This document shows positions 1 through 11,376 of a DNA stretch of 64,000 nucleotides, piece after piece. The DNA is taken from contig WWBZ02000022.1 of assembly GCA_011503125.2 (NCBI GenBank), forward strand, positions 4,774,001 through 4,838,000, read 5' to 3'. Origin of the DNA: Botryosphaeria dothidea. Taxonomy: Eukaryota; Ascomycota; Dothideomycetes; Botryosphaeriales; Botryosphaeriaceae. Below the pieces are notes generated by a model that did not search any database, had not been told where the DNA came from, and saw only the letters and a program-made list of their open reading frames with translations. Both the position numbers and the translations under genes were made by a program. Each line of letters opens with the position of its first letter. Within the stretch, counting starts at the first letter, position 1.

Positions 1-394
1 TCTAGACTCCTTCGACCACATCACCGTGTACCAATGTGGCAGGTTGACAACGAGGATGTACATGGTCTCCGGACTGGTTAGCGAATTTGTAATGCAAACT
101 ACCTCCTTACTGATTGGCCCTGTCGCGTGTATTTCCTGTGTTCCCTTATTATTTCTTTCCCGCGGGACTCTGCGACTGATGAGGTTCCCTTACGAAACCC
201 TTTTGGGTATATGCATCCGGTCCTTGGCAATTTGATCTTATTGAAGGAATTTATATTGAGTCTGTCGCCTATTCAAACATAGCTAGGAGCGGATCCGGGT
301 AAACGAACTGGGTAGCTGCTGGGCGCTTTGTCATGCTTAACTACTTCCGTGAACGAGAGTACGGATTCTATATGAAGAAAAAGCCAACGGTAAT
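1..394. other. Unassigned left flank
   Basis: I see no gene here. Short open frames exist on both strands but none shows a recognisable domain or start context. Base composition is balanced and CpA/TpG are normal, so this stretch is not RIP-mutated. It is the far side of the solo LTR that follows and the 3' neighbourhood of the Zn-cluster regulator. Confidence 0.4.
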
Positions 395-547
395 TGTTGG
401 GAGGAATAGGGTCTGATCTAACCAAGGGTCAACACCGAAAATTTGTTATATAGCTATTATATAAGAGGGACCGGGTTACCTACCCTCCTCCTCATGCCAA
501 TCTACGATGAACTTCACTCCCTATACAAACAGCCTGATTATTCAACA
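395..547 (+). repeat. Solo Copia-B2 LTR with 5-bp TSD
   Basis: A 153-bp unit begins TGTTGG and ends TTCAACA and is flanked by the direct repeat GTAAT (390-394 and 548-552), the signature of an LTR-retrotransposon insertion reduced to one LTR by recombination. It aligns with the reverse LTR at 62376-62518: both share a central TATATAAGAGG TATA region followed by a CT-rich block ending in a CTCATGCCA motif. There is no internal coding sequence. It sits in the 3' flank of the regulator gene, so it could supply a poly(A) signal or promoter to it. Confidence 0.9.
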
Positions 548-564
548 GTAATTCGAAAGGCGCC

Positions 565-1896
565 CTATTTTCCAAGAATGTTTCGCAGGTCATTTACTAG
601 TGCTCCTATGCTCATATACTTCTTTACATCATCACTCTTTACTTCGATCTCTTCACGCCTTAGTAGAGCGTCCATCAATGATGGCGAGATCAGCCCAGAG
701 GTGCAACAGACACTGTGTACCTTGTGAAGCTGGTCTAGCATATGCAAGGTGACCTGCACCACGATCAGACCTTCCAAATCAATTCCCGCAAAGGTCTGGA
801 AGGAACCGAAATTTAGGTCTGGAAAGAGGCGGCCGGCATGCACCAATGGCGACGAGAGGAAAGTCTGGCGCAGGTCCGAGCAGAAGGTGGTGTACAAGCG
901 CAGTATGGAAATATGACATGACAACAACAGGAGGATCACAGATGTATCGACTTTGGTGGATAGAGATGGAACTCGTCGCGAGGATGCGATGCCAGTGATG
1001 CTGCAGGGCGTGCTGATGGTCGTTGATGTTGTCAGCCTGTCAGGGGAGGAGGAGAAAGTATCCATCCAGTCAGGCATTGGTGGACTGCCTGTACTGCTAT
1101 CCGACGACCCGACTTCGATAGAGGGGAAGGAGATATCGCCGGGGTCACAGAAGAGCGTTTCTTCCGAGTAGTGTCGAGGTAGCTCCGAGGTAACGCTTCC
1201 TTCCATGGCCAGTTCCTTGGCAAGGCCATCGGCGATCGACACCACCCTTCGCGTGTTCTGAAACATACTCTGTAGAGGATATTGCTGGAGTCGTGAGAGC
1301 AGTGCATGTTGGTCTGATGCAGCGTCTATTTGGCCCCTCTCCATGGCTTTCAACTGGTCGTGGATTACCAGGCTGACTGACGCAAGATCTTTTGCGAAGT
1401 TCTCTGGACCTCCAATAGATGGAACTCTCTCGGCCGTTGTATCGGCACTGTGATCAATGTCACTGGCAAAGCTGCCGAAAATTTGGTCGTCATTGGGGCC
1501 GAATGGTGCTGAATTGCTGGTGCTCTGGAAGAAGTCGAAATCGCTGTCGTCGTTCATATCGAGCTCTTTAATCGCGTCTGTCTCAGGCAGTCGCATTTGA
1601 TCTGCCGTGGTGCTGGGGACTTGCGAGACTGCTTGGGTCGAAGGAAGCGGCTGTGCTTTGGAATGTTTCCGACGGCTCTTCGTGCCAGTAGATGGGCGGC
1701 CAATGCGACACGAGACACCGTACACACACTCAGCGGAGATCCGCAAGCAACGGTCGCAGTCGCGACCATTTGGACTGACGGTGCGCAAGCACCGCAATTT
1801 CTGCGCACGGCATCGATCACATGCGGATCGATGGCGAGGGTTGGACGTGGTCTTCTCCGACGGGATACATGTGGGGCTGGATGCAAGAGACGACAT
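565..1896 (-). CDS. AflR-like Zn(II)2Cys6 transcription factor
   Basis: Predicted 443-residue nuclear regulator of the binuclear zinc-cluster class. Six cysteines at residues 26, 29, 36, 47, 50 and 57 (spacing C-X2-C-X6-C-X10-C-X2-C-X6-C) form the DNA-binding domain, followed by a basic linker (about 60-78, rich in R/K/S), a Ser/Asp-rich middle, and a hydrophobic C-terminal part (about 315-435) resembling the region seen in the aflatoxin regulator AflR and other secondary-metabolite cluster activators. I chose the ATG at 1896 because it directly precedes a typical short Ser-rich lead into the zinc cluster; an in-frame ATG at 1995 would add 33 residues of atypical sequence. No introns are needed. 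No biosynthetic genes lie in the window, so any cluster would be to the left or is lost. There are no RIP-type stops, unlike nearly all other coding sequence here. A solo LTR lies 12 bp past its stop. Family assignment is confident; target pathway unknown. Confidence 0.85.
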   Translation of the reverse strand: MSSLASSPTCIPSEKTTSNPRHRSACDRCRAQKLRCLRTVSPNGRDCDRCLRISAECVYGVSCRIGRPSTGTKSRRKHSKAQPLPSTQAVSQVPSTTADQMRLPETDAIKELDMNDDSDFDFFQSTSNSAPFGPNDDQIFGSFASDIDHSADTTAERVPSIGGPENFAKDLASVSLVIHDQLKAMERGQIDAASDQHALLSRLQQYPLQSMFQNTRRVVSIADGLAKELAMEGSVTSELPRHYSEETLFCDPGDISFPSIEVGSSDSSTGSPPMPDWMDTFSSSPDRLTTSTTISTPCSITGIASSRRVPSLSTKVDTSVILLLLSCHISILRLYTTFCSDLRQTFLSSPLVHAGRLFPDLNFGSFQTFAGIDLEGLIVVQVTLHMLDQLHKVHSVCCTSGLISPSLMDALLRREEIEVKSDDVKKYMSIGALVNDLRNILGK

Positions 1897-2583
1897 GATA
1901 TGCGTTGTCGCCCTGTTATGGGGATGGTCAATTTGGGAGAGGATATATATTACCGCCATCACGGGGTGTTGTTGATGGAGCAGATGCACGAGCAAGGTAT
2001 GCGAAGCTCAATGAGCTCGCTGAACAGGCAGAAGGATGCCGCTGACAGTGCAGCGGAATGACAGTGCGTCAAGTAAGCGGAGTGCGCCACGATCCTGCAG
2101 GGTCTCGGCCCCAACTGGTTATCATGCCGGGGGCCAACACCACTGGTCCCGAACTAAACCAGTTTGGCTCTGCGTAGTAGCAACTGGGAAAGAAGACTAC
2201 AATAAGAGCTTTGTGCGACATTCATTATGTAACGGTTCTGACGAACCAACTGAATGCGCAGCATATCCTTGCGTTCAAAGGGAGAGAATAGGCAGGAGAC
2301 TCTGGTTTCTAAAGGTACTATCTACTGGAGAATATATACACAAGTCCTACACAATGAAAAGGGTTTGAAATGAAAAAGGGGCATCCGTGAAGATTCCGTG
2401 CCGTAGGGGCCGGTAGACCAGTACTAGCTGGTAAGCGTGGCTGTAGGATACTCTAGCCTCAACACCGGTGCATCCTCTAACGCTAACGAGTCTCTGGTTA
2501 CAGCGTCAGCTACTTGGGCACCGTAACCATCAGTTGTTAATTTCCGGCTGACCAATCATTTAGTAGTAAACCGTTACACATTA
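1897..2583. other. Promoter side of the regulator; unmutated spacer
   Basis: About 690 bp between the regulator start and the first element on the right. Composition is normal and I find no domain-bearing open frame. An imperfect inverted repeat of about 10 bp (CCAACTGGTT near 2110, its partner near 2157) is present. The regulator's promoter must lie here, but I cannot point to a clear TATA box. It ends sharply at the LTR beginning at 2584. Confidence 0.4.
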
Positions 2584-2822
2584 TGTTGGATTTGAGAGTA
2601 AAGAGTGTGAGGTCAGAAAAGAGAGTAGATTCTGCCTGTCTCCTGAGAGGGAGGTCGGTAGACTTGCTTATATACACGAGTGATGACTACATAACCGAGG
2701 ATACTAAAGATCCGAGAGAGAGTGCCGATGCGGGGTTGGGCATCAAAGAGTGTTGTTGTATAAAGGATAGAACATTCGAGATAACTGAGATGCCTGAGGT
2801 AGTAAGGCAAGAAAGTCTGACA
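2584..2822 (+). repeat. 239-bp LTR (family X), probably solo
   Basis: Begins TGTTGGATT and ends TCTGACA. A nearly identical reverse copy with a clean TSD lies at 35764-36003, which fixes both ends. Here the flanks share only ATTA (2580-2583 and 2823-2826), an imperfect 4-bp duplication, so either one TSD base has mutated or the two sides come from different events. Left of it the DNA is unmutated; right of it begins saturated RIP sequence. No internal region of this family is seen anywhere in the window. Confidence 0.75.
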
Positions 2823-4425
2823 ATTATTTAGCAATATAGTTAGGGGACCTAGCTAGAACCTTAACGAGTTTACAAGTGGTGCCATCCCATTTTAGGGCTT
2901 TCCTAATGCCTTAGACCAGCAAAGTTAAGCTGCCGGTCCCACCTTACGTCGCACCATCTTACGCAGAAACCTAGAACCCGAAGAACTTGCATATTCATTA
3001 GCCACGGATCTTAACCTTACCATCAACCCCGGAATACTAAGTAACTACGGACTCGACTCTATTCGCTGGCCCAACGAACATGCCTTCTATAACTGGTATA
3101 CTACAGTAATAGCAAACCAGCGCACTAAGTTCTACTACGTCCTCTAAGTCACTTAAATAGCTGCTAGTAAAGAGTATATAGCCCACGTCTCTCTTTAGGA
3201 CAAGTACAAGAAACTTAAATAGACCCATGAGAAGATGATCGCCAGATCTAACAGAGTTATCAAGGAAAGCAACAATAAGATTAGCCGGCTTATCTAAGAA
3301 AACAACCTTCTGACTGAGGATATCGCCAACCATCACGAAGGTACCCTCCCTAGTACCAATATTCGCAGCCTCAACCAGGAACGTCAACCAAGGAAGGGAA
3401 CTATTACCTCACAGCGAACCCTCCCTTATTAGGGCTCACGCAAGATACTTACAGGAGATATTGATAAGCTCATCTCTACTAACATCCATGCTTTCGTTAA
3501 CTTTAAGGATAATATAATCTTTAAGCTTAAAGTCGAAGAGGACTTCTTTAAAGGAAATTAGAAGCTAATAATTCGCCATATCTACTCTCGCCTTGCTGAT
3601 TTAATTGCTGCTACAATGCGCCCGTATATTAGTAGCTGCTAGACAGCCCTGGATTTCTTAGAAAAGCTAGGAAAGACATGTGGAATGGATATCGCAAAGA
3701 AAAAAGCTACTAATAACCTTATTCTTACTAGATAAAGCGAGAAAGAGACGGTAGACTCCTACCACGCCCGCCTATGCACACTCTAGTCCCTTACTAATCT
3801 AACTAAAGAAGAGAAGATCGATAAGATATAGGATAGCATTTCTATTGGCTTAGCCCTCTTAGTAGCTACCCTTACCTTTACCTCTCTCGAATAGCTACTC
3901 GAAACTCTCCGCAAGGCCGAATATCGTCGTTAAGAGATTAAGTCTATAAACATCCGTTCTAACAAAAGGATAAATAATAGCAATAATCCTAAAAGGGATC
4001 GCACTAAGCCTGCCTATAACTAGGAATCTACTTAAGGTAACCTTAGCCGCTAGGGCAGGACTAGAAGCGGCAACATAGACTAAGATGGCCAATAGGGCCG
4101 CATGCCTACTACTACTAAACTAAGAGACTAGGTTAGACTATAGTATAAGCCTAAGCTAAAATCCTTAAAGCTATTAGACGAGGAACGCCTCGTAATAACG
4201 AGGTAGAAACGCTGCCGTAGCTATAGAGGCTTAGGCCACTTTATATCTAATACCTACTATCCTAACAATAACCGCGCTAGGTTCGCGCACATCTAGAGTA
4301 TTAAGGAACTTAACTCTAATAGCGAGTCGGAAAACTCCTAGTCCTAGGAGTAAGTCGCCCCCTAGGACTATAAGAGTAGAAGGAGCTAGACGAGCAGCTA
4401 GCTAGTCGTAGTTAGAAAGAGATAA
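2823..4425 (+). pseudogene. Gypsy-D forward arm: gag remnant
   Basis: Degenerate gag of a Ty3/Gypsy retrotransposon, the capsid/nucleocapsid polyprotein. Many codons are TAA/TAG where the colinear reading frame needs Gln or Trp. A zinc-knuckle relic is readable at about 4210-4263, with C and H spacing kept but two cysteines changed to Tyr (TGC to TAC). The first 700 bp is visibly less mutated than the same region of the opposite arm at 25893-26935. The 5' LTR of this copy is not present; family X LTR abuts it instead. Confidence 0.7.
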
Positions 4426-4427
4426 AG

Positions 4428-7400
4428 GTGTTAAACTTCGCAGTAGATAATCGCGCGTATAAAATTAAGGGAACTTACCTTATTATATATGCTGTAGTAG
4501 CTAGTAGTAATACACGTTCTCTTATCGATAATAGAAGCCAAGCTAAGCTTATTAATACCTCCTTTATTCGCGCGCACAAGATAATAAAGATCCTGTTAGA
4601 AATCACGTGTTTTGTATATTGCTTTTGCAACACTAGATAGCTTAGTCACTTACTTACGTATATAAGGAGGGTAGGCCACCTACGCCCTTCCTCCTCATGC
4701 CAATCATCAATAGATTATTATTATTTATTAACATACCAATAGATCCCTCTTATTAAACGGATTACCATAACTTTAGAAGACGGAATATTCTCCTAATACA
4801 TTACCTATGCCTCCCTAGTCGATATTAACATTAGTTCTTACAAGGAATAACTTCTCTACTATATTACTAACCTAGGAGACTATCTACTAATCCTTAGAGA
4901 CGGATAGTTACGTACTTATAACCCGTATATCGACTAGGATAAGCGGTTAGTTAAGTTTTATAAGCCTTAGTACTTTAAGGCTGGCTGTCTTACTATAAAA
5001 CCTTATACTAAATACGCTATTAGGTGCCGACCTAAATAGAAGATAGAGAAATCCCAACTAGATATTTAACTATATTCTGCATCTATGCTCTTCTACTTAG
5101 TATTACTTCCTAGATATAAAGGATACTACTACACGCCTACGGAACCTACTATAAATACTAGCGTAGCTATAACTAGAGAAGACGACTTTTAGAAGTTTAT
5201 AAATAGAAAGAAAATATATAGACGAGAAGAACGCCTTGCCCGGCTGCCGAAGAAATACTACTAGATTAAAGAACTCTAGGATAAGATAGAAGCGGATATA
5301 CTCCCTCCTTACTAGAAAGAAGACTATAAAATTAAGCTTAAACCTAACTATAAACCTCCTTATATAAAAAGCTACCGTCTAATATCTTAATAAGAAAACG
5401 AAGCGGTTAAGAAATACATTAACGAATATCTCGGAAAAGGGTTTATTCGCCCTAGCTCTTCGGACTATACCGCACCTCTACTTATTATTAGAAAGCTAGA
5501 AGGAGGACTTAGGGTCTATATTAACTATAGAGCCCTAAACGCTATTACTAAGAAGAACCGATACCTAATCCTATATATTAATAAAACCCTTACCCAGCTC
5601 AGTAAGGCTAAGATCTTTATAAAACTCGACGTTATCTATACCTTTAACCGGATCCGAATCAAGGAAGGCTATAAGTACCTTACCGCTTTTAATACTCGCT
5701 TTAGTTAGTACGAATACCTAGTTATGCCCTTTAGGCTCTATAATACGCCAGGCACCTTTTAGAGCTACATTAATAATTCTATACTCGAATACCTAGACAA
5801 GTTTTATATAGCGTACCTAGATAATATCCTTATCTATAGTAAAAAGGAGGATAAACACGCTAAAAATATTAATAAAGTCCTCTAACGACTAAAGGACCGT
5901 AGTCTCTAACTCGACCTTAATAAATACGAATTTAATATTAGATTAGTTAAGTACCTCGGCCTTATTATTAGCATAAACGGAATTAAAATAGACCTAGAAA
6001 AAGTCTCTACTATTATTAACTAGGAGGCACCGACGTTAGTTAAGGATATATAAGCCTTCCTTAGCTTTACAAACTTCTACCGCCGCTTTATTAAGAACTT
6101 CTCCTATATAGCACGCCCCCTTACTAAGATAATAAAAGGAGAACAATTTATAACTAGGAATAGAAAACGCAAGATAAAATACTAGAAGTTTATATAGGAT
6201 AATAAGAAATAAGCCGCCTTTAACTAACTATAAGCTACATTCACCTCCGCACCTATTCTTATATATTTCGACCCTAAAAAGGAAATATAGGTTAAAACGG
6301 ATGCCTTAGACTTTATTAGTATAGATATCCTATCGTAGATATACGACGGAGTACTTAAACTAGTTATATACTTTTCTAAGAAAATATCCTTAACTAAGTA
6401 TAACTACATAATCTACGACAAAGAGCTACTTACTATTATTCGCTCCTTTAAGACTTAGGAACTAGAACTTATAAGTACTTCTATAGACAAGCCTATTAAG
6501 GTACTTACGGATTATAAGAACCTAGAGTATTTTATAATAACTAAGTAGCTAACTAGCCGCCAAGCCCGCTAGGCTAAATTTCTATCCGCCTTTAACTTTA
6601 TTATCTTCTACCGGCTAGGTAAATAAGAAGAGAAGCTAGACTTACTTATAAGGAGAACGTAGGACTTACTATAAGGAATTAACGACCTAAGGAAGTAACA
6701 CCGGTTCTAATAACTACTTTAGGACTTAAACCTAGAACCTAATATAAAGATCGCTATTAATTCTATTCTCTTTACTACTAATAACCTAGAGGAGGAGAAG
6801 TTAGACTCTTAAGAGCCGGAAGATAACTAGACCTAGAAAACCTAGGAAGCCTAGAAAACCTAGGAAGCTAGATAAAAAGACCTCGATATACTTATTAGCG
6901 AAGCCTACGAGAAGGATAGAGTAATCTAGAACCTCCGTAGAAGTATTAATACTAGAGATAGACGTATACTAAGCTACTTAATTAGGAAGGGCTATAAGAA
7001 AAATATTTAGAACTTCTTAGTAAAAGATAGTTAGGTATAGCTAAAAGACGCGCTTATTATCCTAGACTACTAACTACTACGCCTACGCCTCCTATAGAAT
7101 TACTACGAAAAACTACTTATAGGATACCTAGGACCTAAAGCTATATATAGAAAGCTTATAGAAAACTATTAGTAGGCTAGATAAAGAGAAGACGTTACTC
7201 GTTTCTATAAGAACTATTACTACTACCGCCGCTATAAGCTATACTTAGAGTAAAAGTAAGGACTACTTAAACCGCTACCTATTTCCTAATAGAAGTAGCT
7301 CTACGTAACCCTAGACTTTATAGAAAAACTACCGCTATATACTAGGAAGAATTAAGGATACCGATACTATCTAGTTATTATAGACCGTTTAACTAAAGAA

Positions 7401-8340
7401 AAGATCTACGAGCTAATAATAATACTAGGTGCTAAAGAAACTATAGAGGCTCTAAACCGCCGCCTCTTTTATATACGAGGTTTTTTAATAAATATTATCT
7501 CCGACCGAGGTAGCGCTATAGACTCCTATATCTATAGAAGAATTATAGAACGATATAACGTAAAGGTTAAAATATTAACTACCTTTTACCCCTAGACTAA
7601 CGGCTAAAGCGAGAGCTCTATTAAAGATCTTAAAAAGTACCTCCGGATATATATTAACTACGCGCAAGATAACTAGGTCGACTTTCTATCTAAAACTAAA
7701 TTTATAGCTAATACGTATATTAGCGTATTAACTAGTATATCGCTATTCTTCGCCGATAACGGATTCTATCTACGTACTAGCTTAGAGCCTATAAAAATCT
7801 ACTAGAGTACTAGAAAAGTAGAAGTAATTAGGATAGACCGGTTAGTTAAAAGGTTAAATACTATAAGAAGCTTTCTCTAAGAATAACTAGCCTAGATATA
7901 AGAAGAATAAGCCCGCTACGTAGATAAATTCCGCTAGCTATACTCTACTTTCCGTATAGGCGATAAAGTATTTATTAACGCCTAAGACTTTAACCTAGAA
8001 CGGAATAGTAAGTCTCTCTTACTAAAGAACCTTAGTCTATAGAAAATTACTAGGTTAATTAACGGTAAAGTATACGAAGTTACTATACCTTCTTATATAT
8101 AAGAGAAAGAAATCTTTTCTATATTCTACTCCTAGAAGCTATATCTTACCCTAGATAACCTATACCCGGGTTAGGTCTAGAAGTCTAGCCTAGTATATAT
8201 AATCTTTAATAAGAACGAGAATAAAACTTATAAGAAGTAGAAAGTACTAGAGATAGTAGACTACCGAAACTTAAGATATAGAGTATAGTATAAGATTATC
8301 TTTATAGGTAACTAGAACGAGTAAAACTCTAATTCCCTAT
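4428..8340 (+). pseudogene. Gypsy-D forward arm: pol remnant
   Basis: Destroyed Gypsy pol reading protease, reverse transcriptase, RNase H, integrase and chromodomain in order. The protease relic at about 4500-4590 has a changed active site (Asp retained, following Gly lost) and is split by the LTR at 4594-4741. Reverse transcriptase runs about 5340-5960 with the catalytic motif read as YLDN instead of YLDD. RNase H is near 6230-6600, the integrase zinc-finger region near 7090-7215, integrase core near 7270-7640, and a chromodomain near 8200-8335. Dozens of stops, nearly all explainable as CAA/CAG to TAA/TAG or TGG to TAG, with CpG retained. Not functional. Confidence 0.85.
4594..4741 (+). 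repeat. Solo Copia-B LTR with TSD GATCC
   Basis: A 148-bp LTR starting TGTTAG and ending CCAATA (RIP-altered TGTTGG and CCAACA), flanked by GATCC at 4589-4593 and 4742-4746. It matches the Copia-B LTRs at 50527-50674, 51550-51697 and 63389-63536 in sequence and exact length. It is inserted in the protease coding region of Gypsy-D; the opposite arm lacks it at the corresponding point (near 19380). TATA region at about 4661 (TATATAAGG). Confidence 0.93.
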
Positions 8341-8564
8341 AGTAATACTAGAGTAACTATAAGAATACTTCTAATAAAATCCGTAAGTACTACGTATACT
8401 ATAAGAACGCGCCCGAGCTACCTAAATTTTTTAAGAAGCTTAGTAGACCTCGCTTAGAGAAGAAGGAGATAGTATTAGGCTTTTTAAGCGCTACTATCCT
8501 AGGTAACTAGATAGATACTTAATAGTAACTAGAGGCTCTAGCTTTACTAAAGATAACTCGGTTA

Positions 8565-8703
8565 GATACTAGGATACGGGCCTAGCGCTAAGCGACTAGA
8601 TATATTTATTCTTCGCCCTCTCTTTCTAAACTCTCTTTTCTTTCTTCTTATATATAGATTTTTAGTTAAAAGTAATACTATTATTTCGGCTTTACTATCT
8701 TAT
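8565..8703 (+). repeat. Gypsy-D 3' LTR piece, inverted copy at 9494-9640
   Basis: This AT-rich, CT-tract-containing segment is repeated in reverse at about 9494-9640 and in part at 27350-27416. It follows the pol remnant, so it is the start of the Gypsy-D 3' LTR. It is cut at about 8703, where Gypsy-B sequence begins. The LTR end is missing. Confidence 0.6.
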
Positions 8704-9493
8704 AGGCCCTAAGCGCTTAAAGTCTAGCTTATTCGAAGGTCGAGTAGTAGAAATAAACTTTCGGAGTAGCTAAACCCGTTAACTATACCTTAGAATTAGT
8801 AGTAGAATTTTATACTTATTAGCCTATTCTAAGTAGACGTCTTAGATAAGTCGAAGTTCGGATTATAGAAAACTATTAAGTCTTTCTATACGTTCTTAGA
8901 AGTTCTAAAGCTCTAACGGTAGTAGTAGAGTAGAATTTAGACGCTAAAGAATCTAAAAACGAGAGTAATAACCGTAGTTAGTAAAGAATAGAGTAACTCG
9001 GGTAGTAGTAGAAGGAGCGTTATTATAGGTAAATTCTACTAGAGTAAGATAGTTTATCTAATTATTCTATTAATAGAAGGTATAGATATAAAGGTATTAT
9101 TTTAGAGACTAGTTTATTCTTTTAGTTTAGCTATTCGTTTATAGATAGAAAATAGTACTAAGCTTAGAACGGATCTAGAGTAAAAAGGCGAGAGTCTTAG
9201 TATACTTAGAGATAAAAATAGATCTACGGTCTAATATAGCTATATCTAGAAGCCTATAGAGTCGGAATACGAAATCTTAGTAAAGTTAAGTAAAGATAGC
9301 TAAATTAAGTTCGTCTATAGTAGGAATAAAGTAAGCTATCTTACTTAGTCGATCTATAATTATAAGAATAGCTATTTTTTCTTTAAAGGCCGGGAGGTAT
9401 ATAATTAAATTAAAGCTAATCTTAGTCTAACGTCGCTAGAAGACTTTAAGAGGCTTAAGATAACTATAGAAAGCGTAGCGAACTAGCTTAATA
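8704..9493 (-). pseudogene. Gypsy-B integrase fragment between the Gypsy-D arms
   Basis: About 790 bp colinear with 32306-33091 of the Gypsy-B element on the same strand. It covers the C-terminal half of integrase up to the region before the chromodomain. It is heavily RIPped and has no LTR of its own. Both ends fall inside the same stretch of Gypsy-D LTR, so the fragment is the spacer of a large inverted repeat. Confidence 0.7.
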
Positions 9494-11376
9494 TATAAGG
9501 TAGTAAAGCCGAAATAATAGTATTACTTTTAACTAAAAATCTATATATAAAAAGAAAGAAAAGAGAGTCTAGAAAGAGAGGGCGAAGGATAAATATATCT
9601 AGTCGCTTAGCGCTAGGCCCGTACTCTAGTATCTAATCGAGTTATTCTTAGTAAAGCTAGGGCCTCTAGTTACTATTAAGTATCTATCTAGTTATCTAGA
9701 ATAGTAGCGCTTAAAGAGCCTAATACTATTCTTCTCTTCTCTAAGCGAGGTCTACTAAGCTTCTTAAAAAATTTAGGTAGCTTGGGCGCGTTCTTATAGT
9801 ATACGTAGTACTTACGGATTTTATTAGGAGTATTCTTATAGTTATTCTAGTATTACTATAGAAGATTAGAGTTCTACTCGTTCTAGTTACCTATAAAAAT
9901 AATCTTATACTATACTCTATACCTTAAATTTCGGTAGTCTACTATCTCTAGTACTTTCTACTTCTTATAAGTTTTATTCTCGTTCTTATTAAAGATTATA
10001 TATACTAGGCTAGACTTCTAGACCTAACCCGGGTATAGATTATCTAGAATAAGATATAGCTTCTAGGGGTAGAATATAGGAAAGATTTCTTTCTCTTATA
10101 TATAAGGAGGTATAGTAACTTCGTATACTTTACCGTTAATTAATCTAATAATTTTCTACGGACTAAGGTTCTTTAGTAAAAGAGACTTACTATTCCGTTC
10201 TAGATTAAAGTCTTAGGCGTTAATAAATACTTTATCGTCTATACGGAAAGTAGAGTATAGCTAGCGGAATTTATCTACGTAGCGGGCTTATTTTTCTTAT
10301 ATCTAGACTAGTTATTCTTAGAGGAAGCTTCTTATAGTATTTAATCTTTTAACTAACTAGTCTATTCTAATTACTTCTACTTTTCTAGTACCCTAGTAGA
10401 TTTTTATAGGCTCTAAGCTAGTACGTAGATAGAATCCGTTATCGGCGAAGAATAGCGATATACTAGTTAATACGCTAATATATATATTAGCTATAAATTT
10501 AGCTTTAGATAGAAAGTCGACCTAGTTATCTTACGCGTAGTTAATATATATCCGGAGGTACTTTTTAAGACCTTTAATAGAGCTCTCGCTCTAGTCGTTA
10601 GTCTAGAGGTAAAAGATAGTTAATATTTTAACCTTTACGTTATATCGTTCTATAATTCTTCTATAGATATAGAAGTCTATAGCGCTACCTTAGTTAGAGA
10701 TAATATCTATTAGAAAACCTCGTATATAAAAGAAGCGGCGGTTTAGAGCCTCTACGGTTTCTTTAGTACCTAGTATTATTATTAGCTCGTAGATCTTTTC
10801 TTTAGTTAAACGGTCTATAATAACTAGATAGTATCGGTATCCCTAATTCTTCCTAGTATATAGCGGTAGTTTTTCTATAAAGTCTAGAGTTACGTAGAGC
10901 TACTTCTATTAGGAAATAGATAGCGGTTTAAGTAGTTCTTACTTTTACTTTAAGTATAGCTTATAGCGGCGGTAGTAGTAATAGTTTTTATAGAAACGAG
11001 TAACGTCTTTTCTTTATCTAGCCTACTAGTAGTTTTCTATAAGCTCCCTATATATAGCTTTAGGTCCTAGATATTTTATAAGTAGTTTTTTATAGTAATC
11101 TTATAGGAGGCGTAGGCGTAGTAGTTAGTAGTCTAGGATAATAAGCGCGTCTTTTAGCTATACCTAACTATCTTTTACTAAGAAGTTCTAAATATTTTTC
11201 TTATAGCCCTTCCTAATTAAGTAGCTTAGTATACGTTTATCTCTAGTATTAATACTTCTACGAAGGTCCTAGATTATTCTATCCTTCTCGTAGGCTTCGC
11301 TAATAAGTATATCGAGGTCTTTTTATCTAGCTTTCTAGGTTTCCTAGGCTTCCTAGATTTTCTAGGTCTAGTTATC
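9494..11376 (-). pseudogene. Gypsy-D reverse arm, part 1: LTR piece, chromodomain, integrase
   Basis: Reverse complement of about 6825-8690, in many stretches base-for-base identical to the forward arm even at mutated sites. It carries, reading on the minus strand, the end of RNase H, the integrase and the chromodomain, all with multiple stops. It stops at the solo LTR and resumes after it with a duplicated TTATC. Confidence 0.8.

Noticed and set aside
1229..1239. AflR-type binding site TCG-N5-CGA
   Set aside because: It lies inside the regulator's own coding sequence; one 6-base-specific match is expected by chance.
1597..2061. Plus-strand open frames over the regulator
   Set aside because: Antisense shadows of the Zn-cluster gene, without recognisable domains.
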